Of a stretch of 64,000 nt of DNA, positions 1-10,111 are shown piece by piece. The stretch covers positions 55,359,949-55,423,948 of the forward strand of contig CP136065.1 of the NCBI GenBank assembly GCA_032622095.1, given 5' to 3'. Source of the stretch: Siphonodentalium dalli (lineage: Eukaryota; Mollusca; Scaphopoda; Gadilida; Siphonodentaliidae). Under the pieces are notes generated by a model that did no database searches, had not been told where the DNA came from, and was given only the letters and a program-made list of their open reading frames with translations. Each line of letters starts with the position of its first letter. Within the stretch, counting starts at the first letter, position 1. A program made the position numbers and the translations under genes.

Positions 1-285
1 ATAAGCATAAGACGAATTTTCTCGCTCGTTTCCACTTGAGTAGACCTTCACTCGATGAACCAATTGTTATATCAGTGACTTTCGTTGAATAATCATTGAC
101 ACAGAATCATCTACTCGGATATATAAACATCATATATGGTAAAGTGTTGAGTCGTTTCAAGTGTAACAGTGTGACGGCTCTATTGTTATTCATCAACGAA
201 CGCGTGTATGATCTTATCCGGTTTAAGTGTGAAGTTTACCTCAATTAACATACACTCGCAAAGTGTGCCTAGGTTTGTAACTCAC
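1..285. other. Intron or downstream flank of CTLD gene A
   Basis: This stretch lies 3' of the CTLD exon at 286-560 on the minus strand, directly after its GTGAGT donor. I see no coding frame or repeat in it. Any further exon of that gene would lie to the left of the window. Confidence 0.4.
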
Positions 286-560
286 CGTTCGCTTCACAAA
301 CAGCGATGGCTCCAGAAAAGTTACAGAAGTAATCTGCCCACACACCATCAGCTAATGTAAATGCCGCACAATCTTCATGCAGATTATAACAAACACTATT
401 CGCAAAGCAGTAAGTTCCCACATCATTCGGCTCTCTCCGCTTCCAGTTTGCAAATACGACAGCGCTACCATCAGTGTTTACCCACGTGTCTTCGATCATG
501 ACATCGGTGACTCCCATCCAACCGAGGGACCACGTCCAATCCAGGTTTCCCAAGAGCAGC
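286..560 (-). CDS. C-type lectin domain, second-half exon (gene A)
   Basis: This exon encodes the C-terminal half of a C-type lectin-like domain, a secreted or cell-surface fold that usually binds carbohydrate or protein with Ca2+. On the minus strand an acceptor (AACAG|GCTG) opens it at 560 and a strong GTGAGT donor closes it after 286, giving 275 nt. The translation contains a WIGL-like block (LGWMGVTD), an EPN motif in KRREPND (the mannose-type Ca2+/sugar signature), DCAAF, WADYFC and the closing AVCE cysteine. The usual WND is WAD here, so Ca2+ site 2 may be altered. It enters in phase 2 and leaves in phase 1. The matching first half is probably the exon at 12775-12955. The gene must have further exons outside the window, so ligand and full architecture cannot be told. 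Confidence 0.8.
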
Positions 561-614
561 CTGTTAAAGATACGGTAAGCGTTGCATGGCGGTCGGCATT
601 GCTGTTAAAATAGT

Positions 615-781
615 CAAATCCGTTAAAACCGCCATAAACAGAAAGAATATTATATTATAGACACATTTTGTTGTTATACCAATCATAAATATCGCGTAAA
701 TGCATGTCATTGTCATGTTATAGTACTCGCGTTATGTAAACACACGACATGTTATGTAAACAAGTAGTACGTAATAAATAT
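615..781 (+). repeat. Degenerate fragment of the ~495 bp TTAA MITE
   Basis: The blocks CCGCCATAAACAGAAAGAA, ATCGCGTAAATG and GTTATGTAAACAAG follow the same order as the 5' part of the intact MITEs at 20009 and 58216. They are diverged and truncated, with no terminal repeat left. It is an old copy of the same family, lying just upstream of the CTLD exon. Confidence 0.65.
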
Positions 782-879
782 GCGATAAGCAAAACACTCA
801 ACACCGGGGAGAGACCCCACTAATTGAACTTTGGTTAGAAATGCCACCAAGTTGTTTACAACATACCGGTATATATATA

Positions 880-1215
880 TATGTCAGAGTTATGGAGGCA
901 CAGTATGAGTCTTCGTTGCTTCATATTTGCTTAACTCAGTGAGCGTGAACAAATTCTCATTTCTTATCGAAATGGCCATGTGTCGATCGGAATGATACAT
1001 CGAGATGTCCCTCAAACAAAATCAAACTTGAAAATCGGTCCAGATTTTCATCCATGCCGGGGTTCAAACCCGCGCCAACCTCGTCTAGCCCAGACTGTGA
1101 TGATCTTATCCACGACCTAATCACCTCGGCTACGGGGACATCCTTAAAAAGGAAGCCCTTTCGCAGAGAGTTAGGAAGCGTATCAGTCTGAACATGGGTT
1201 CGAATCCACTACCTT
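880..1215 (-). repeat. tRNA-derived SINE-like repeat, copy 1
   Basis: Read on the minus strand, the head at about 1143 has an A-box-like TAGCCGAGGTGATTAGG and, about 50 nt on, a B-box-like GGTTTGAACCCC. This is the layout of an RNA polymerase III promoter in a tRNA-derived SINE. A second copy lies at 26280-26600 with the same body. The homology runs past the tRNA head to about 1215, where a plus-strand GGTTCGAATCC also occurs, so the true element borders are uncertain. It is not a functional tRNA gene: no clover-leaf is apparent. Confidence 0.6.
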
Positions 1216-1544
1216 CGAAATTCTTGATCTGCATATACAAATGCTCGGCTCACACAAAGTGTGTTTTGTGGAATACATCGTATGCATACTGTAATTACAC
1301 TATACTAATAGTATATTCTTGAGGAATTTTTAATAATTAGGTAACTGTTATTTCTAAATTCTAACCAATGACGAAGGTCATCCGTCCATTTAAGTGTGTC
1401 ATGCATGGTGGTATTCGCATGCGAGAAATACCCATGAGTCTCTGACGAGTGGCTATTTCGAGAAACGATTATCACCATGATATGTATAAGCTATAACCCG
1501 CTTGGGTATCTGTACAGCCGGTAGAGGATTCATTTTTATATTTT

Positions 1545-2550
1545 ATATATACAAATAGGTATGAAGGCCCGACACATCGGTGGCCACGTTGAGTTAATAT
1601 GCACCGATTTACTTCAGGTAAACGGCAAAAAGTATGATTACTTACTTAAAATAAACAGATTAATGTCCGATAATTGCTCCATATATTGCATATTTCATTC
1701 CACGATAAATAGTTTTATTTGATCAGTGTTATGATTTAAAAAAAGCGACTAACCATTGATATTTCCGGCATGCACAGTAAGCTGCCAATCGGCAGATATG
1801 GAATACTGACCATACACAGTCGTTTGTACTTTTTCACCGAAATTCATTTCGTGGAAGTGGATCAGGGCATTGGAATATTCGAGGTTGTGTGTGCTTAAGG
1901 TCCTTCCACGCACGGCAGACGTCGCATGGAAGGCGTCTTAAGCAATAATCGGTTCTTGATTGGTTTCCAGTAGAATGATGTGAATAATCAACGGACGAAT
2001 ATATTCTACTCGGATTATGTTGGGAGAATATCTGTGATGCGATTAAGTTTTTTTTTTTCATATCTGATTTCGATAATTCGATAAATCAGTGAAAATAGAA
2101 CATAGTGAATTGTGACAAACAACTACCGCATATACACTGTTAGAAAATACTGTCGGTTTGGCGGTGTCGGACCGTCGTAATCCGACAATCCCATACCGTT
2201 TATTCAGTTCCACGAAATGAATTCCGGTAACAAAAAGTGTTTCAGATCTGCCGATTGGCAGCTTACTGTGTATGCCGGAAAGATCAACGGTTAGTCGCTT
2301 TTTTAAAAACATAACACTGATCAAATAATTTTTTTTATCGTAGAATGATGAAATATACAATATATGGAGCAATTATCGGACCATTATCTGTTTATTTAAA
2401 GTGAGAAATCATACTCATAGTACATTTTGCCGTTTACACAAACTGAATCGGTGCAGATTAACCACCACATGGCTGCATCAACAGTGCCAACTCAACCTGG
2501 CCACCGAGGTGTCAAGCCTTCAGACCTCTTTGTATATATCAAATATAAAA
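1545..2550. mobile_element. ~1 kb foldback element with ~320 bp arms
   Basis: Sequence at 1545-1865 returns in inverted orientation at 2195-2550. Paired landmarks include AGCGACTAACC (left) with GGTTAGTCGCT (right), CTGCCAATCGGCAGAT with ATCTGCCGATTGGCAG, GATAATTGCTCCATATAT with ATATATGGAGCAATTATC, and the pair around GGTGGCCACG and CTGGCCACCG. The right arm holds small insertions. The ~330 bp spacer shows no credible gene. This is a non-autonomous foldback transposon or an inverted duplication. No clear target duplication was found at the outer ends. Confidence 0.75.
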
Positions 2551-3085
2551 ATGTTACAAGGGTATGTGGGTGCGACCCGGTACTCTGGGACCACTTGCAT
2601 CCGACTCTGGTGTGCATGGGTGGTCCAACGCACACAGTAAGCCGAGTGGATTCCATTCAATGTGTGGCATACCTACATGTAGGTGAATTCATAATCCGGT
2701 GAGGTTGACAAAAAAATCGGCAACATAATGTTCGAGGGCGTAGCCCGAGCACATTATGTGACCGAATTCCTAAGCTCCGAGGCAGATTATATATACATAT
2801 CGTTTATTCCTCCATTTCTGAAGAGTCAAGTATATATAATCAAACAAAATGCACAGAATATAGAACAAGGAATTACACACACATTTCATGCACAAACAAG
2901 TATGTACACACACGGAGATACAAGAGATTAATATAAATGGACACATATATAATTAGTGGTATGGAAGCCGTATACATGCGCATATGCACGTACACGATTA
3001 TACGGTGGAATGTATCCATGCAGTGATGGTTAGAGACAGGAATGAAATCGGGAGAACAATATAGCAAAATCATGTCAATTATTCC
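2551..3085. other. Unannotated AT-rich DNA
   Basis: I see only short TA-rich and ACACA stretches and no frame with coding character. Confidence 0.4.
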
Positions 3086-4763
3086 CGAACATCAAAAGGT
3101 ACCAGATTTGAGCGGCTTCGACAACATAACATCGACAATCCCCAGGACATTTTCAGCGATGCCATGGAGAGAATTTGGGATATACCCAATAAACGGTAAT
3201 TGATCCAGACTCGGTTATCGAACTCCTTGCTTCGAATGTTGAAGAATATAAACCAAATGAATATTCGCTTTTCGTGCTCTGGACATTGGGATATCTGCAC
3301 AGTTGCAACAAGGACACATTTGTTACCATGTTAGAAACAGGTTGTCCAGAAAACACTTTCAAACTAGACCTGATTCGTTCTGCAATTTTCCCTTAATGCA
3401 AGAAGCAGTCGTCCTTTTGAGCAGAACTCAACCCTTAAACGTATGTAAAATCGTCTGGTGACACGGTATCGAACAAACTTTTTAATGATATCTAAAACTT
3501 GCTCTATTACCTGGTAGAAGAAAAATCGGAATGTCTACAGGGCCTTGTTTCAACTTCTACAAAAAGTACAAAATCGAAATCAACCGGTGCCGGCACTGCC
3601 AAAAATGTACAAACTAGTAACGAACGATGTGGACTGAAAATTCTTATTGACTATTCAATTCAGTCTAAAGTCGACATTCTAAACCAGAAAGGTCGTGTTC
3701 AATCAGCCGACTACACACTAAACGAAACAGTTCCGATACTAAAGGCTAAACAAGATTTTCTCGAAAATAGGCTGATCATAATGGATAAACAAGTGCAGGA
3801 AATTCAAAATATGACCGAAGAAAACTCTGTGGCCGCGACATCAGCACAATTTACAGTAGAACGTCAACAAGATGATAAATACGACGGTACCGCCAACTGA
3901 ATAACGACCTAAAACCGTAAAGCGAGATATTGCTGATTTATCTGAGTCTGTGCTTAAGTCAATCCACCAGAATAAATCCATCACCATTGCTATAAGCTGT
4001 CTCAGAGGGGAAGTGAAAGTTTCTGCACAGACAAAACCATCTGCTGTGAAATGCGACTGTGCAAATAAATGTAAGGAGATGTGTGGTAACACTATCTAAA
4101 TTCATGGGCACATTACGAAGGAATTCGAAAACTACACCGACAAGCTAAAAGCCGTCACATCAGATGTAGACAATATGAAGGCATTCCGACCTTCCGGAGT
4201 ATTATCAAAGCATTCGCGTAAATCGGTTTCCAGATCTTACCATGGTGACTACGACCAGAACTCTTCATTTCAAAACAGTATCCCGCGTTCACCTTCTGAA
4301 GTATATATGTAGCGATGTTGGCGGTATACAGCCAATTAATGCAGACGTACACGCAGGGATGTGGCTAGAGGGGGGGGGTGTGGGGGGTGTCTCACCCCCC
4401 CCACCCCAGCAGAGAGCTATATTTTCAATAGTTGGAAATTTCATACCTGCCACAACGAAATTTCACACCATTTGACAGAAATGGTCATCAGTTGGAAATT
4501 TTCCAACGTTAGGGGAAATTTCCAACACTTGGAAAGCTTGTGTCCTGGTCTCTCCCCCGTGGCCAGTCAAAAACTTCTAGTTAATTTAAGAAAACAATAT
4601 TGTCATACAATTGGTCAACATTGTCATTGGAATTGTCATCAGTTGGAAAATTTCCAACCTAAGTGGGGGTGTAGGGTTTGAAATTTCGAACAGTAGGAAG
4701 GCTTGAGGCTAGACTAGATGTTAGGATTTTGCGATTTTCTTGTTCAGATTTCAAAATTTTCGC

Positions 4764-4794
4764 ACACCGGGCCGAACCATGGTCGGCCCGGTGT
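4764..4794. repeat. GC-rich palindrome in TIR element, copy 1
   Basis: Arms of ACACCGGGCCGA and TCGGCCCGGTGT flank a short centre containing ACCATGG, giving a 31 bp cruciform-capable palindrome. Confidence 0.85.
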
Positions 4795-5022
4795 GTCATT
4801 GCCCCATTCACATGGCCAATACAAAACTGCTAATTAGTTTAGCAAAACAATATTTTACTACATTTGGTCAAACTTGTAGACATAAATGGTCATCAGTTGA
4901 AGAATTTTCCAACCTGAGGGGGAGTATGAGGTTTGAAATTTCCAACACTAGGAAAGCTTCAGTTGAGGCCAGTCTTGATGCTAGAATTTGCGGTTTTCTT
5001 GTATAGTTTTCAAAATGTTCTC

Positions 5023-5056
5023 ACACCGGGCCGAACAACCATGGTCGGCCCGGTGT
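5023..5056. repeat. GC-rich palindrome in TIR element, copy 2
   Basis: The same ACACCGGGCCGA arms return about 260 bp after the first copy, with a centre three bases longer (AACAACCATGG). Conservation of the arms while the surrounding units have diverged suggests the palindrome was maintained. Confidence 0.85.
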
Positions 5057-5882
5057 TTCCTGGTCTGTTGTCGGTAGCTGTGTGCATTTGTCTGGAATTA
5101 GATCACTAGTTGTTTTTTTGGGGGCAATTTTCAGGTTAAAATATTTAATGTTCTCATACTGGGAAAATAGAAGCATGGCTTATGAATATATAGGAAATTA
5201 GGCTTGAGCATGAGGTACAAGGGGGGGGTGCAAATGGAAATATGCAAAAAGTTGTGTTGGTGTGATTGCGAGTCAAGGGGGGGGGGGGTGCAGTTGTGAA
5301 TTCCCAAGGTGGACACCTCCCCAGCGGAGACCCTCTAGCCACATCCCTGCGTACACGCCATACCTAAACATACAGATTCATGTCATCCGAGGGCTGAACG
5401 TCCACCTACTACTCCCGAAGACAAACACTGTGAACCGAAGTGTGACAGTAGAAGATTCTTATACAACATGAAAAGAATATCCTATGAAAACCACACATGT
5501 TCTCGAAGGAGTTCTTGATATGAAAAAAGTTGCAAATTATATCAGAAACAGAGGTGTTAAATTTTCTATTATTCAGATAATGGAGAGTGCAAATGGTCAC
5601 TCAATCCTCATAGTAAACATTTCAAATGATAGTTTGTCCAAAGTGAATTCACCTAATTTCTGTCACGTGCAGACAATGGGAACCAAGCCCTTACACGGCG
5701 AACCAAAGCTATCGCGCCTAAATACGGCGGTCTTAATTGTATTGCCTACATGATAATAATTGCTTGTCCTTGCATTCAGTCAATTGAAAGTTATCTTCCT
5801 TACATGGAATATGACAGGCGCATTTTCGTCATCTAAGTATTTATACTTGATGTTAGATCAACACAATGTCCATATGTATAGG

Positions 5883-5955
5883 TTATAACCCCCTTGGGTA
5901 TCTGCGAAGCGGCCTCGGTCTATATTTCTTGTACAGATACCCAAGGGGGTTATGA
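5883..5955. repeat. Short hairpin element
   Basis: TATAACCCCCTTGGGTATCTG and CAGATACCCAAGGGGGTTAT form ~20 bp inverted arms around a ~29 bp loop. A single related arm (TATAACCCGCTTGGGTATCTG) lies at about 1493-1513, so it is a dispersed hairpin family. Confidence 0.75.
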
Positions 5956-6693
5956 CATATTTATAAAACGGTTCACACCCCAAGGCAAACACAATTGAGT
6001 CACATTCTATTCGACGATTACCTATCAATTACCATTCAATCAAAAGTTAATTGAATGGATTGTGATATTACCTATTCCTGTTGAATAATTAGTCAAATGT
6101 TCGTTGACAATCGGCTCCCTTGCGTCTGCATTATATATCAGCATTGATAAACCATTTTGAGTCCGAATTTGAGAACGTTTTATGATTATACTGATATCGT
6201 GTTTCTTGACAAAACAGATTCTTCCTTGTGACAATAAACTGTTTCAGCTGTTTATGTTATTTTTCGCCTTGTTGCCATAATGGAATTATCGTTCAGAACA
6301 CGGGAGACAATGTGCCGGTAGTGTTCGGACTCGGAAGTGAAACTATTCCACATTGCATGAAGTTTGTGTGATGAAATATCACCGGCATTCATAACAAAAG
6401 ACGTAAGCAAACCTGTGTATAGTGCTGTATTTTCCGCGCTCATGCATGTATATGTGAACAGTTTGTGAAATTTTCTCAGTGTATCATTCTAAAGATCATT
6501 ACGTGATTATTGTGGATTATACCTCGAAACAGGTTTGGATCTCGTTCAGTTTACTTCCAATCATGCGCACCGCCCCTCCCGACAAACCAAAACATATTCA
6601 ACCGAAAGTGTTGGGTCCCCACGCATGCAGACCACCCCTATACATGTATGTCCGCTAATAATGGAATTATCCGTGTTTTAACTTCCCGAGTGA
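5956..6693. other. Unannotated DNA upstream of the orphan frame
   Basis: No convincing gene, LTR or repeat border was recognised. If the frame at 6694-8145 belonged to an LTR element, a 5' LTR would be expected here. I could not match this sequence to anything after the frame. Confidence 0.35.
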
Positions 6694-8145
6694 CTGGTTC
6701 GATCATTATCATGGCGCATTGTTAGAATTTCACACCTACAAGTTATCCAACAACAATTGTGTTCTTCAAAGGTACACAATCAATTAATTACACCAGAGGT
6801 ACATCATACAGTTCAGACTCAAAAAGCACCTCTTGAATTTGAAATCCAAAAATCACAGAATGTGATACCAGCAGTTGACTTACATGTTCATAACCATTCA
6901 AGTTGTACGATTAATGAACAACTGCCCCAAAATATACCACAACATCTAGTTTATGATGGTATAGAAGACTGGCTGAAATACAGATTAAGATTTTCTAATT
7001 TTGTGATCAATGCCAACTTCAGTGAAAATGAGCGAATAAACGCTCTTCGTCATTGTTTGTCTCAAGATGATTTCAAGATTTTTAATACATTTGCCATTAA
7101 CAACCCTGGCATATCAACAACTTATGTTCTGTATGAAATGGAACAAATAATGCCAAAGTCTGAGAATACTCAGATGGCATTTGATGATGAAGAAAATTAC
7201 TGTGATAGTAATTCTACTGATACTTGTCTAAATGAGACAAAATCTGCAAGCATATGGAACAATCAATACCAACCACATATGGTTGAAGCACTAGTAAACA
7301 ATGATTTTGAAAATCTCATTCCTGGAATACCAACTCTGGACTCAAACAGTAATGAATTACCAATTGAAAATCCTCCATGGCACATGGACCTGGGATATCA
7401 ACAAGAGTTGTCGGATATTTCCTACACTGAGTCAAAAGTCGACCCCTATAAATTATCGGATAAATACGTGTGTTCAAACTCAGATTACTCAGAATTTACA
7501 TCCGTTTTTGAAGACTCAGATTCACATGGTGAGTTATCTGACAAAACATCTCCAGGTTGGGAGATGGAAACGTGTGTATCAAACCCTGATATATGTGATA
7601 AGGTTGACAACATATCCGAATTGCATCATGAAATAATCACGAACGACAGCATGAATAATATCCCACATGTGAACGATTACATTCCATCAAATGATATAGA
7701 TAATTCGAGTGGGATGACCTCATCCGTATCAATCAGCAACTCCACAAATAATGTCAATGAAAAGTGGGAATGGTTAGATATTTCAATAGAGATTTCAGAA
7801 ACTATTCCCAGTGAAGACATTCATGAAATTGAAGTTATTCATCCAATAGAAGGTGGTATACTGAATGGCACAAGGGAAGCACTAAACATGATTGAAATAA
7901 CAAGCCATGATAGCAAGACTATCGCAAACTATGACAAGATGTGTCATATATCTATACCAAGGCATCAATCAGAAGCTCAACATTTTCCCAATAGCTTCCC
8001 AAATGATAAACTTCGCAAAATACGAAGTTACGACTGTTTGAATGGAAAAATCAGCCAAGTTGCCAACCACCATGCAAAGGTATCCAAATGTGATGAATGG
8101 CTGTTCGCTTTAAATTGGAAGAAAAAACATAATTGGTCAATATAA
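6694..8145 (+). CDS. Orphan open frame with Gag-like segment
   Basis: The frame is open for over 480 codons, from just after a TGA at 6691 to the TAA at 8143, far longer than chance in such AT-rich DNA. Counting from a TTG at 6757, residues ~65-130 read HLVYDGIEDWLKYRLRF and then ENERINALRHCL and TTYVLYEMEQI. This resembles the helical capsid-type region of Ty3/gypsy Gag proteins (Y-D-G, W, then an aliphatic LR..L block). The rest is acidic and Ser/Asn/Asp-rich with no zinc knuckle, protease or reverse transcriptase. The first in-frame ATG is at 7138, downstream of the Gag-like part, so the frame is 5'-truncated, spliced from an upstream exon, or no longer translated from its original start. 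A retrotransposon remnant, a domesticated Gag and an ordinary host exon all remain possible. Confidence 0.5.
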   Translation: MVRSLSWRIVRISHLQVIQQQLCSSKVHNQLITPEVHHTVQTQKAPLEFEIQKSQNVIPAVDLHVHNHSSCTINEQLPQNIPQHLVYDGIEDWLKYRLRFSNFVINANFSENERINALRHCLSQDDFKIFNTFAINNPGISTTYVLYEMEQIMPKSENTQMAFDDEENYCDSNSTDTCLNETKSASIWNNQYQPHMVEALVNNDFENLIPGIPTLDSNSNELPIENPPWHMDLGYQQELSDISYTESKVDPYKLSDKYVCSNSDYSEFTSVFEDSDSHGELSDKTSPGWEMETCVSNPDICDKVDNISELHHEIITNDSMNNIPHVNDYIPSNDIDNSSGMTSSVSISNSTNNVNEKWEWLDISIEISETIPSEDIHEIEVIHPIEGGILNGTREALNMIEITSHDSKTIANYDKMCHISIPRHQSEAQHFPNSFPNDKLRKIRSYDCLNGKISQVANHHAKVSKCDEWLFALNWKKKHNWSI

Positions 8146-9250
8146 CAATGACATAGTATTTGAAGAAACCTTATGAATCTTACTTTTATTTAGACTGCAC
8201 CTAAAGTAAATGAAATCATTCACATTGTGAATGTTAATTGTTATATGAATGGTTACTAGATCATTTCCCGAAATATGGTAACATCAAGGAGATGAAATCA
8301 TTTCATATTGGTGCAATTCTCAAGTCAATCCAACTGAACGTCACGTATGATATCATATGTACTATCTTTTTCAGTTTGAAATTAAATGGAAAAGACTAAA
8401 CCATGAAAGATTCTAACATTGAATAAAAAGATGTAAATAGGCTACCCATAGGTAGTCCACATACTAGTGTTAAAAATAGACTGCATTATGTAGTCCACAT
8501 GACAGAAAATACATCTTTTTCACATTATTCAATATACAATCTTATTTAATAAAAGGTTTAATATTTTATTGGCTAGGCCAATTACAATAGGCTCATATTA
8601 GTGAGCCCCTCAAATTCAAGTGTTCGTATATAGGGCATAAATTTCTAAAATAAAGCGTTACGATCCATTTGGCTAAAAGGATTGGCTTTCTTACTTCTAA
8701 ATTTAGTAGTCATTGTGAGTTTTTGCTGGATCATAGAAACGCTCACTTTTGGGTGTGGTTTAGCAACACCTTAATCCTAATTTTGCGTGACTAGGGTTTT
8801 TGAGCTCTTATAGTTCAGACTCCTCGCCCTTTCTTGGCTCAAAAGTTATGGACCTTCGGATCATATCTTTTCAAAATAAAACAGGGTGTTGTGTAGTGTT
8901 TTTGGGTACAATTAATAACGTGGATGACAAACAAAACACCAAAAAGTCCGTGATCGGAAGATATACAAATGAGGTCACATTTGACCCCATCAACAACTGC
9001 GGGAGAGACAATCACGAAGTCAAACGAACACGGCTCGGCCAATTCCGGAACTGCACGGCGATGCTCTCCCGATGACGAACTTCCATCACTCGATCCACAA
9101 TCTTCAAACCAACAACATGTCTTACAAATATCGTCTATTCTATTGCCTGTTATTCTACATGTAAATGTTCCTGTTATATTATAAAGGTTAGTTAAACTTG
9201 TATGTTCGTATTTAATTAATAATGTAGTAATATAGAAATAACCCCTAAGT
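8146..9250. other. 3' flank of orphan frame, no gene recognised
   Basis: AATAAA-type hexamers occur at 8423 and 8548 and could serve the frame ending at 8145. A TAGTCCACAT motif occurs twice (8454 and 8491). Frames open on both strands around 8800-9300 look like mutual shadows with no recognisable domain. Confidence 0.35.
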
Positions 9251-9314
9251 AAAAATACGACACTACCGCTCCGATCTCCTTTCAGCTTACTGTCCAATTA
9301 ATGTCAATTTCTGT

Positions 9315-10085
9315 GTGATATTTAGCTCAAGTCTGTATTTTGGCCCCGTTGAAATACAGACTCATACAAGAAATATTGTTCACGAATTGGAGCAATTTGA
9401 TTGGCCGAGGGGTGTGGACCGGATTATAAATGTGGGATATCTGCCAGACAATATTCATGCCAATTTCGAATCACACGCTGTAAGCGACTATACGATGCGT
9501 TATCTACCGACAACTTATTGCCGAGGATATATCGACAACCTGTCTGACATTTATGAGAAGTACTATTGTCTTGGAAAAATCACTCTTATGGGCGACTTCA
9601 ACGCTGACCTGTCTAGGCATGATGCAAGATCAAATGCCTTCAAAACGTTCGTGGAGAAAAAACATTTTTCTCTGTCAATGAGATTGCATCCCGCATATAC
9701 ATGTATATTCCGAATTTGTCCCGGCTACGGGCCAAGCTACATGTAGCTCGACGATTGATCATTTTATTATCCTTCAAAATGATAAGTACAACAGAGTATC
9801 CTATCATGTTTTTGATTATGACGCAACCAATGTATCTAACCACCACCATCTCATTGTCTTTATCGACACGCAGTTCTCCCGCCCGCCGCGGTTTCAAAAA
9901 TGTTCACAATTCGCCATTGAGGTATAACTGGAAAAAATTCCAAGATGTTGAGAGACTAGAAACATATTTACCTCCATTGAATACAAACCATTTGCTCTCA
10001 TGCGATATTGATAAGGTATATGATTCAATAGTCACTGCGACAAATAGCAGCAAGAGAATTAATCCCATCCATTTTGGAATGTCAC
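9315..10085 (+). pseudogene. LINE endonuclease fragment
   Basis: This is a degenerate piece of the apurinic-type endonuclease domain of a non-LTR retrotransposon. LGKITLMGDFNADLSRHD at about 9571-9624 carries the catalytic GDFNAD motif. After a frame change, STIDHFI (about 9750) matches the conserved S-x-I-D-H motif near the end of the domain. A following Trp-containing linker (NWKKFQDVERLETYLPPL, 9929-9982) is typical of the stretch before the reverse transcriptase. Frameshifts and the lack of a downstream polymerase make it a dead 3'-truncated copy. Confidence 0.7.
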
Positions 10086-10111
10086 GCTCACTGCACTGCA
10101 CAGTGAGATGA

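Larger units (their letters stand above)
4353..5350. mobile_element. 998 bp TIR element with 6 bp target duplication
   Basis: The element starts with GCAGGGATGTGGCTAGAGGG and ends with its exact reverse complement, a perfect 20 bp terminal inverted repeat. It is flanked by GTACAC on both sides (4347-4352 and 5351-5356). Removing the element plus one GTACAC rejoins the reading frame of the host ORF1 relic, which confirms the insertion. Inside are diverged tandem units that begin near TCATCAGTTG (4484, 4636, 4892), two of which end in a GC-rich palindrome around CCATGG. There is no transposase, so it is non-autonomous. The superfamily is not settled from the termini. A related degenerate unit lies at 56860-57070. 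Confidence 0.85.
3090..5757 (+). pseudogene. LINE ORF1-like relic, split by a TIR element
   Basis: Broken plus-strand reading frames run from about 3190 to 4350 and resume at 5351. The pieces are an acidic/hydrophobic N-terminal block (3190-3395), a Ser/Lys-rich stretch leading into a coiled-coil-like segment with LKAKQDFLENRL and MDKQVQEIQN (3499-3897), a Cys-containing stretch (CDCANKCKEMC near 4050-4085), and a C-terminal block with VANYIRNRGVKFSIIQIME and KVNSPNF (5484-5700). The last block parallels the ORF1 of the LINE at 21.5-22.0 kb (ATIRDYL and CSPDFWP in the same order). Several stops and frameshifts mark it as dead. No ORF2 follows, so the copy is 3'-truncated or rearranged, which is unusual for a LINE. 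Confidence 0.5.

Noticed and set aside
1060-1145. A functional tRNA gene on the minus strand
   Set aside because: A and B boxes are visible but no full clover-leaf or aminoacyl stem can be formed, and the body is repeated at 26.4 kb, so it is a SINE head.
6240-8790. A complete LTR retrotransposon around the Gag-like frame
   Set aside because: I could not find a direct repeat pair flanking the frame, a primer binding site, a polypurine tract, or any pol domain.
8839-9297. 152-codon minus-strand frame
   Set aside because: No recognisable domain, overlapping open plus-strand frames, and low-complexity composition. I could not support it as a gene.
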